DNA of 64,000 nt from positions 5,620,501 to 5,684,500 of the forward strand of contig NC_133015.1 of NCBI RefSeq assembly GCF_048564905.1, given 5' to 3'. How positions within the stretch are numbered: position 1 is the stretch's first letter; each line of letters begins with the position of its first letter. Position numbers and translations under genes: made by a program. Positions 57,285-64,000 of this stretch are shown here, piece after piece. Under the pieces are notes generated by a model that did no database searches, had not been told where the DNA came from, and worked only from the letters and a program-made list of their open reading frames with translations. The DNA comes from Vicugna pacos (taxonomy: Eukaryota > Chordata > Mammalia > Artiodactyla > Camelidae).

Positions 57285-57610
57285 ATACTAGTTTGCGCCG
57301 CAGCCATAAATTACTAAACTAATTATCTAGTAGCAGGCATAACTGAATCATTCAAAGGGGTAATTAGCAATCAGACATAATGAGTACTGCTACTATTTCT
57401 TGTCATTCTGTATTTAGCTTCCATGCAGGCTGGAGGAACTGAATTATTTTCCATCCTTCTCAGAGGGCATTACTGCTACATTGAGTGCATCAGCCCATAT
57501 TATTACTCCCAGTAGTTTAATTCTTCACTGGACTGCACATTTCTGATTTCCCCTGTCAAAAGTTTCCCAGTTCTCCCAGGCCCTTTAAAAGCAGCCATCT
57601 TCTTAGTAAT
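57285..57610. promoter_or_regulatory. Unique TAAT-rich block, candidate conserved enhancer
   Basis: The block starts with GTTTGCGCCGCAGCC, a rare CpG cluster. It continues with AAATTACTAAACTAATTATC, GGGGTAATTAGCAATCAGAC and AGCCCATATTATTACTCCCA, then a balanced stretch to AAAGCAGCCATCTTC. Homeodomain-type cores in unique, repeat-free sequence are typical of deeply conserved enhancers in gene deserts. Conservation is not tested. Confidence 0.25.
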
Positions 57611-57814
57611 CATTCCTTAATGTATACGTAAATGGCATCAGAAACAAATTATATATTTTCTTTATCAGTCTGACTGAATTCTGATCCAGGCACTTAGGCT
57701 GTATCACTTCAAATAGTATTTTTTTTTTGGACTAATAGCTAAGGGTTTACTATATGCTTAAATTAAAATACGTCTACAACTCTTGATCTCTATTTTAAAT
57801 AAAAGTCTACACAG

Positions 57815-58010
57815 GGCTATAACTCATCCATTCATTCATTTTTTACTGATCACCTTCTACAGGTTCGGACCTGAGCCTGTGTCCTGGGACATGAAAATGA
57901 GGAAGCTGTGGCCCCTGCATTAAGGATCACACAGTCTACCCTAGGGAGATCGGTATATTTGCACTAGAATGTGGCAAAAGCACTATCAAGGCAGTTCCTT
58001 GAGCAACTGT
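57815..58010 (-). mobile_element. L2 3' end (reverse)
   Basis: CCATTCATTCATTTTTTACT, GATCACCTTCTACAGGTTCG, CCTGGGACATGAAAATGAGG, AAGCTGTGGCCCCTGCATTA, AGGATCACACAGTCTACCCT follow the reverse L2 end. Confidence 0.7.
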
Positions 58011-58014
58011 ATCT

Positions 58015-59560
58015 ATCGACACACCACCATACATCACTTCCCCTTACCGCGTCCTCATATTAGGAGCAAATTTGCAAGACTGGATGGAAGGCTAAAATTA
58101 CGAATGCAAATCAATTAGGGGAGAGAGTTATTTTTAAGAAAAAAAATCGAATCTAATCAAATCCCTTGTTTTATTCGGCTGAGATTTATTAAACACTCAT
58201 TATATGAAAAATGCACTGGTTCTGAACCTTAGCTTCAAAAGACTAACATTCTGAGTTGTGCTTGTCTCTCGGGGAGCCAGGGCTGGGAAGCACGGCACAA
58301 AGGCACCGCACACTTAAAGCAGCAAGTCCCTTCCTCAGCCACTGGGTTTAGCCAAAGAACGTGTGGGGACATTTATGGTGAAAAAGAGAATATAGCTATA
58401 AAGGAAAGGGTTTTGAGTAATGGGAAAGAGCTCTGCAAGCAGCACTCAGACAGGATCATAAGCTTTCTTCTTTCTCGAATCCATCAAGAAACATAACATC
58501 CCTTCTCTCCCTGCTGCTGAAGGTGCTCAGTGCTTCCAGAGCCCACGGACGACTTCTGCATCTGAGATGCGGATACACCTCGTGCAGTCCTGCTCTGTCC
58601 TGAATTAAAATAGCAATTAAGAAAGACACAAAGAAAGATCAATATAAATAATAGACATATGTTAGGAGAGGCAAATTTCTGTTAAGGACTTATTTTTCAA
58701 TCTCCTAAGAGGAGATCACTCTACAATCAGCACAGAGACAGTGAGACCAGGAAGAAAATCAGATAGTTCACAAATCCTGTGCTATGAGCTTAATATTCTG
58801 GTTCCATGATCTGAATGGGGCTGGAACCCATGTTTGCTGGATACTTGCACATTATCATTACATCTGAGGATAAACGTAGCTCATTATACCACTTCAGATG
58901 CTGAATTTCCTCTGGAAGAATGCAAAACAGAAAGAGAAAGGAACTTTCATGACCCCAGCACCCAAGCATGGTGCTAAGAATTTTAAACATGGAGAATGAG
59001 TAGAGACGCATGAAGCTCATATATCCTAAGATTTTCATCAGTAGTGAGATCTTAGTCCCTGTTTGGACCACAAGTCAACCAACCATCTTCACTGCTCACT
59101 GATGGATTAGAGAGGATTCGGACTCTGAGAGGTGGGTTCCCAAGCATTGACTAAAATTACAAAGCCCCAAGATTCAGGAAAGGCTTAGCAGTTGTTCACC
59201 TTATGTTCATTTTGGGCTTTTTTTTTTTTTAACCAAACTAGGATTAATGATTCCCCAATTCAGAGTCACAGAGGTGATGCTCTGAAGTTATTTTCCTCGT
59301 GCAGCAAAGAAAAACAGCCCCTACCAGTGCTTTAAGAGAGCACAAATTCTAGAGTGTGAATAATCCTGTGTAAGGATTTGTTCATCTCTTTCTCTCTCTC
59401 TAAACTGTGCACTCTGTAGACGGCCAGAAACTGAACTGAGGCAAAAAAGAAAAAGCTGCATTTTTACAATTAACATTATTTTTAACAAGTCATCAAATGG
59501 AAATTGTCCATGAATTGTTCATCAATTCAAACATGCTGACAACTAAAGCAGAAAACCTCT
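58015..59560. other. Unique DNA, no gene seen
   Basis: The patch 58260-58600 is less AT-rich. A 93-codon reverse frame (58790-59071) has no domain I recognise. A T run lies at about 59219-59231. No repeat family recognised. Confidence 0.45.
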
Positions 59561-59566
59561 CAGCGC

Positions 59567-59591
59567 TCCCTCTCTCTCTCTCACACACACA

Positions 59592-59631
<40 letters not shown>
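59567..59631. repeat. (CT)n(CA)n compound microsatellite
   Basis: Seven or so CT units pass into about 25 CA units with one CT interruption. A reverse frame here reads as a cysteine-valine run and is an artefact. Confidence 0.95.
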
Positions 59632-59632
<1 letters not shown>

Positions 59633-59639
59633 GCCATAA

Positions 59640-61250
59640 CGCTTAGGATAAGAAACTAGGTCTGTATATAAGATAGGGTGGTTGGGCTGGAGGGTGGTTG
59701 CTGAAAGTGGAAGGTCCCTCTTTCCATCCAAGGAGCCCCTTCCTAGTAATTTATCTATTTTAATAACTACAACAAAAAAATGCATTGACTCGGACTTATA
59801 TATAAACTCACTTATATGTTAAGCCAGTGTGAGAGCTACTAGGCAGAATGAGGGCTCCTGTTGCTGTTACACAAAAGTGTGAATGTTCTATTACTGACAC
59901 CCACAATATAATACATATTTTAATGTATTCACTTCCTCTGTGTCTGTCTTTCTCAGTAGAATCTTAAAACGGTATTCAACACATAGAAGGCAAACAACAG
60001 ATTTTCTTGAGTGAACAAAAAACTACATACATCTGTAGCTCTGGCTGTCCACGCCTAGATACCCATGTCCATCTTATTTTCACAGATCTCCCTGAACCAT
60101 CAGTTCTCTGTCCTGAGCTTTCCACAAAAGGTCTTCATCTGGTACCAAATTTCTTAACACAAAAGGGATCTAATTACTACATTGTAGTCTTTCAATAAAT
60201 GTGTTTAGCCTTAACTAGGAATGGATGAATGACAGAGTGTTAAACATCTGGTTGCAGCCACCCCTTGCTGTGGTTCATTTTAGCTTGACTGATTGACTTT
60301 CTCAGATGAATCAGCACTTGGCCAAGGTCCAGGGTAAAAGGAAGGATTGCTCTATGGACCCCAGACTGTGGTCCTGCCTATGATCTGAGATATGGAGTCC
60401 AGAAATAAAGGGAAACTCAAAGGAGAGGCAAGCCATCTACACAGGTATCACTCAAAAGGGAGCGAGAAACCCACAAATGTAACAGTAAGAAGAGAGCTGG
60501 GATGCAGACAAGCTGATTCAGAGATGGGGTGCATCCCTGAGCAGGTCAAGAACCTGGCAGTTGTTCCCACCTGGCAGTTGTTCCCTAGAGAAGCTTGGGT
60601 TTCAGCCTGGGGAGGAGCCGGGGGCACAGAAGTTCTCAGGGCAAAAGACATCACTAGTGACAGAGGTAATGAACACCCTTTCCTGATATGCCATATCAGG
60701 CCACAGACGCAAAGGCCTCCTGGAGTCTCACTGGGGACACCAATGACTGAAGCAGGCTGTGCAAACAAAATGTAGGCTGACAGCATTTGGTGTGGAAGGA
60801 AAGCTCATGCCGAGCCTTTTAAGTTTGGGAAATTGGTGGACAATAGACAGCCTAGAGTTTTATGACTCCAGCAGAATGCTGGACCATTTGTGAATTATAG
60901 ACATTAAAAAATAATAATACTACAAGTAGCAGAGTAAAATCCCAGATCTGGTTCTCATACTACCTACCAGTATTGCAAGACGAAGATGGTTTAGCCTTTA
61001 TAGAATGTAAAATAGAAACCTGGGACCCTAGCTGGTTTACTATTAACCTGTGGAAAACGGTCCTTAAGTGGCACCCCTGTTGACTCGAGACATCATGGCT
61101 TAGGCTGTGTGTTACAGCCTTCACTCCTGAAATCTCTACATTCACGTGCTGCCAAAGTCTCTTCTGTCACCCCACAGACACAGTCTTAATAATTAATACT
61201 CAAGTGAGTCATGGAAATATGTTATTTCGCACCGATGTGTTTACGCAGTA
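59640..61250. other. Unique DNA, no supported gene
   Basis: The block 60240-60790 is less AT-rich and contains overlapping frames of 127 codons (60392-60775, forward) and 112 codons (60448-60786, reverse), neither with a domain I recognise. It may be a decayed LTR or unique DNA. A perfect 17-bp direct duplication lies at 60552-60585. Confidence 0.45.
60552..60585. repeat. Perfect 17-bp direct duplication
   Basis: ACCTGGCAGTTGTTCCC is repeated head to tail without a mismatch, so the duplication is recent. Confidence 0.9.
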
Positions 61251-61254
61251 AGTT

Positions 61255-61405
61255 GAGAAGCACTGATCTGGTCTAATTATCTTATTATACAGGTGAGAAA
61301 ATCAACATTCCAAGAAAGAAGAGGACTTGCCCAAGGCCGCGTAGGTAGGTAGTTCATGACAGAGCCAAGATTAAATCCAGCGCTTTTAATTCACAGCCTG
61401 GTATT
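61255..61405 (-). mobile_element. MIR SINE (core)
   Basis: TCTTATTATACAGGTGAGAA, AATCAACATTCCAAGAAAGA, AGAGGACTTGCCCAAGGCCG, TAGTTCATGACAGAGCCAAG, ATTAAATCCAGCGCTTTTAA. A clear reverse MIR core. Confidence 0.85.
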
Positions 61406-61487
61406 GAGATGACCTTAAAAGACCCTTTGAGAGCTAGGTCCACGACTTCAACCATTAAGTGAGTTTTTTCTTACTACATTCTGTCAT

Positions 61488-61510
61488 GCACACACACACA
61501 CACACAAACA
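61488..61510. repeat. Short (CA)n
   Basis: About nine CA units followed by an AAACACAGGCATG stretch. Confidence 0.9.
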
Positions 61511-61514
61511 CAGG

Positions 61515-62555
61515 CATGTAGACACACAGCAAAGAAGCTTTCAATTTAAAAATAACTGTAATTGTAATACTTTCTTGTTAGATTTCCTCATTGTGGGCAT
61601 TCCTAACAGTTAACGTGCATGCTGCTTCCTTGAGGAAAGCAGAAACAATACATGTGGATAGTTTGCAAAGTAAATCAGACTGAAACACCATGCATTTGGG
61701 GAAATGTAAGCATGCCTATCGAACATGGGGAACATTCAGAATATAAAGTAAATTGTATGCATAGCTTGGACGGGCAGTCAGTCAAAATATTACAAGAACT
61801 AATTTAATTTCTCCAAAGGGTTTTCAAAAACATCTAACAATACATATAAAACACAAAAGAAGGGAAGACAATTTGTTTTCCTCTTTTCCTTGTTATTTGC
61901 AACACATCTTTTAATTCAATATTTTCAAATATTATACACATTTTTCATAGAAGTTAGAATCAAATATTGGTCTCTTTTTTAAAAAATTGAATAATTATAA
62001 AAGAAAAGAATAATGTCAAATAATTTTATATATAATATTATTTGAAAATAGTTAAAAAGGCATAGATGAGTGATTCAGTTTGGCACACAAAAAACATTTA
62101 AAAATCACTGATTTTGTCACAAGAGGGAGCCCATGTTTCTCAATTAATTCAAACACACTGCAAATAAATAAAATGAAGGTAATTTTATCCTGACCAACTA
62201 TGAAAGCTAAAGTTTTATATCATAATCCTTATTGATAACAAAACATAAATTAAACGTCAGCAGATTTCTTCCCTCCATTCCAGTTTATCTGGCTAAAAGA
62301 TGAGACAAAACATTTCTTAATGTTTTATTTCCCAAAGAAAGCCAGAACTATGATATGCAGGAAGCAAATTAAACCTGGAACACAGTTTTAACACAAAAAT
62401 TAAAAACTCAAATATATTGTCCTGGTAGTGTGCTATAAAGAAAAAACTGAAGACTGGTTATCTCCATTCTCATAATTTTGTACTAAATATCCTTCTAAAT
62501 TATCTTAAATCTTTCTGGACCAGCTGTTGAGTGGATAACAAACAAAATGAAAAAT
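61515..62555. other. AT-rich unique DNA, no gene seen
   Basis: No exon or repeat family recognised. Confidence 0.5.
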
Positions 62556-62559
62556 GCTG

Positions 62560-62730
62560 ACTACAAAGTCTTGTAATTTCCTGAAAGATATGTAACTTCA
62601 TGAAACTAATTTTCCCACATCTATAACAGAAGGATATTTAGCTACATTTCAGCAGAGTTGCGAGAATTAATGAGGTAACCTAAAAACCTACGGAACTGGC
62701 TTTTGGTAATCGCTAATAAAAAGCAGTTTC
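62560..62730 (+). mobile_element. MIR SINE (diverged)
   Basis: GATATGTAACTTCATGAAAC, TAATTTTCCCACATCTATAA, GAGTTGCGAGAATTAATGAG, GTAACCTAAAAACCTACGGA, ACTGGCTTTTGGTAATCGCT follow MIR order loosely. Confidence 0.5.
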
Positions 62731-62889
62731 CTTCCTCCTTTTGAGTAAGCATTATAGAAATGGCCCTATAATAAATATTTTTAAAGTCTTCTTCATAAAA
62801 ATAAACCCTTTCCTGGTACCTCAATCCCGTTATATATACTGACTTTCAACACCTATTCTTTCCTTTCTAATCTAAATTTCTCAAAAGAG

Positions 62890-63190
62890 TAGCATACATT
62901 GACCACTGCCATTCTTCCAATCTACCAAACTCCTCCTATTAATTTCCTGATAAATTTAAAGGACTTGTTCAGCCTTTACTTCACTGGCTCCTCCTGAAGC
63001 ATATGATGCTTCCTTCTTTTAAACTCATTTCTCCTCCTCATTCCTTATCTCTTCCATATGCCCTCCTCTCATTATTGGTTATGCCTAGGATTCAACTACA
63101 GCCTCTTTTGATTGTTCCGCTTTATCTGTGTCTCTGAAACTGTCGTCTTCTTTCATGGTTTCACTAAAATCTCTATGATGATAACACAGG
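62890..63190 (+). mobile_element. L2 ORF2 (RT) remnant
   Basis: ACATTGACCACTGCCATTCT (compare L2 GTTGACCACTCCCTTCTT), a pyrimidine-rich middle with TCACTGGCTCCTCCTGAAGC, and TCATGGTTTCACTAAAATCT, CTATGATGATAACACAG follow the L2 RT coding region up to its YADD block. Divergence is high and the reading frame is lost. The LINE-1 begins just downstream. Confidence 0.5.
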
Positions 63191-63204
63191 TAGACTAAAA
63201 GGTC

Positions 63205-64000
63205 AGTTAGAATGATCCATCTAGCCATGAAATCACAAGAGAACAAAAGAAGAAAAGGGAAACAAACCTATAAAAACAAATCCAAACCAATTAACAAAAA
63301 GGCAATAACAACATACATAATGACAATAACTTTAAATGTAAAAAGATTTAATGCTCCAACCAAAAGACGTAGACTGGCTGAATACAAAAATAAGACTCGT
63401 AAATGTGCTGTCTACAAGAGACCCACTTCAGATCTAAAGACACACAGAGACTGAAAGTGAGGGGATGGAACAAAGTATTCCATGCAAATGGAAATCAAAA
63501 GAAAGCTGGAGTAGCAATACTTATATCAGACAAAAAAGACTTTAAAACAAAAATTGTTACAAGAGACAAGGAGTTTATCAATGAATTCAGTAAAGTTGCA
63601 GGATACAAAATTAATACACAAAAATCTGTTGCATTTCTATATGCTGACAATGAAATATCAGAAAGAGAAATTGAGGAAACAATCCCATTTAACACTCCCT
63701 CAAAAAGAATAAAATACGTAGGGATAAACCTCCCTAAGGACGCAAAATATCTGTCCTCTGAAAACTATTAGACAGTGATGAAAGAAACTGAAGACGACAC
63801 AAACAAATGGAAAGAAACGTCATATTCCTGGACTGGAAGAATCAATACTGTTAAAATGACCATACTAACCAAGGCAATATACAGATTTAGTGCAATCTCT
63901 ATCAAATTACCCATGGCATTTTTTCACAGAAATAGAACAAAAAAAATTTAATTTGTATGGAAACACAAAAGATCCCAAATAGACAAAGCAATGCTTAGAA
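63205..64000 (+). mobile_element. LINE-1 ORF2 with in-frame internal deletion, running off the window
   Basis: The start holds the inter-ORF region and the ORF2 endonuclease start (MTITLNV, then LQETH at about 63409). It continues through FHANGNQKKAGVAILISDK to VTRDKE at about 63570. The frame then passes directly into EFSKVAGYKINTQKS, the RT thumb. In an intact L1 these parts are roughly 600 residues apart. The joined frame runs 63403-63771; after its stop, recognisable ORF2 continues (AATGGAAAGAAACGTCATA, TACTAACCAAGGCAATATAC) to the window edge. It is much less diverged than the other L1s here. It cannot be active: the RT catalytic core is deleted and stops occur before the C-terminal part. 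Confidence 0.9.

Noticed and set aside
62100-62140. Possible second CTCF motif (CACAAGAGGGAGCCC)
   Set aside because: Several core positions disagree with the CTCF consensus and there is no local CpG retention.
63212-63454. Possible lysine-rich host gene
   Set aside because: The sequence is LINE-1 inter-ORF DNA and the start of ORF2 (TITLNV, then LQETH in the next frame).

Overview
This window looks like intergenic or deep-intronic DNA from a mammal, most likely a camelid (camel, llama or alpaca). The clearest taxon marker is a tRNA-derived SINE of the camelid Vic-1 type. One full-length copy lies at 54822-54962, and two reverse-strand copies lie at 17062-17195 and 31902-31959. The older repeats (MIR, L2, MER20, MER5, MLT1, many L1M-type LINE-1 remnants) are shared by all placental mammals and agree with this. 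The taxon call is inference from the SINE; no search was run.

I found no convincing protein-coding exon, rRNA, tRNA or small-RNA gene. The open frames that exist are short (153 codons at most) and carry no domain I recognise. Several are simply LINE-1 or L2 coding remnants or frames through simple repeats. The DNA is AT-rich throughout and reads as a gene desert.

Layout: 1-2984 has no recognised features. 2985-4600 is a repeat block holding a reverse-strand MLT1-type LTR and two short segments that each occur twice. 4600-14990 holds two solo ERV1-like LTRs (about 6130-6680 and 12185-12700), MIR copies, simple repeats and two compact palindromic transcription-factor motif clusters (5416-5437 and 9515-9539). 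16490-18870 is a nested LINE-1 complex with a camelid SINE and a MER5A-like piece. 20820-21773 holds a LINE-1 3' end into which a doubly truncated piece of LINE-1 ORF2 has inserted, with a 13-bp target-site duplication. 23325-23475 is a small CpG-dense spot with a strong CTCF-type motif. 26475-33140 has more LINE-1 fragments, a MER20, a SINE fragment and L2. 35140-41465 is mostly unique DNA with L2, MIR and MER5 remnants. 42130-42310 is an isolated CpG-dense mini-island. 42835-46860 is rich in LINE-1 remnants. 47785-58010 is mostly L2, MIR and unique DNA plus the intact SINE. The window ends in a relatively young LINE-1 (63205 to the edge) whose endonuclease part is joined in frame to the RT thumb region by an internal deletion.

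Since no genes are visible, there is no pathway to describe. The items most likely to have a function are regulatory: the CTCF-type site, the two CpG-dense spots, the CArG/TEAD palindrome, the PBX-MEIS palindrome and three TAAT-rich unique blocks that could be conserved enhancers. I did not find a previously undescribed coding system here, and I would not claim one.
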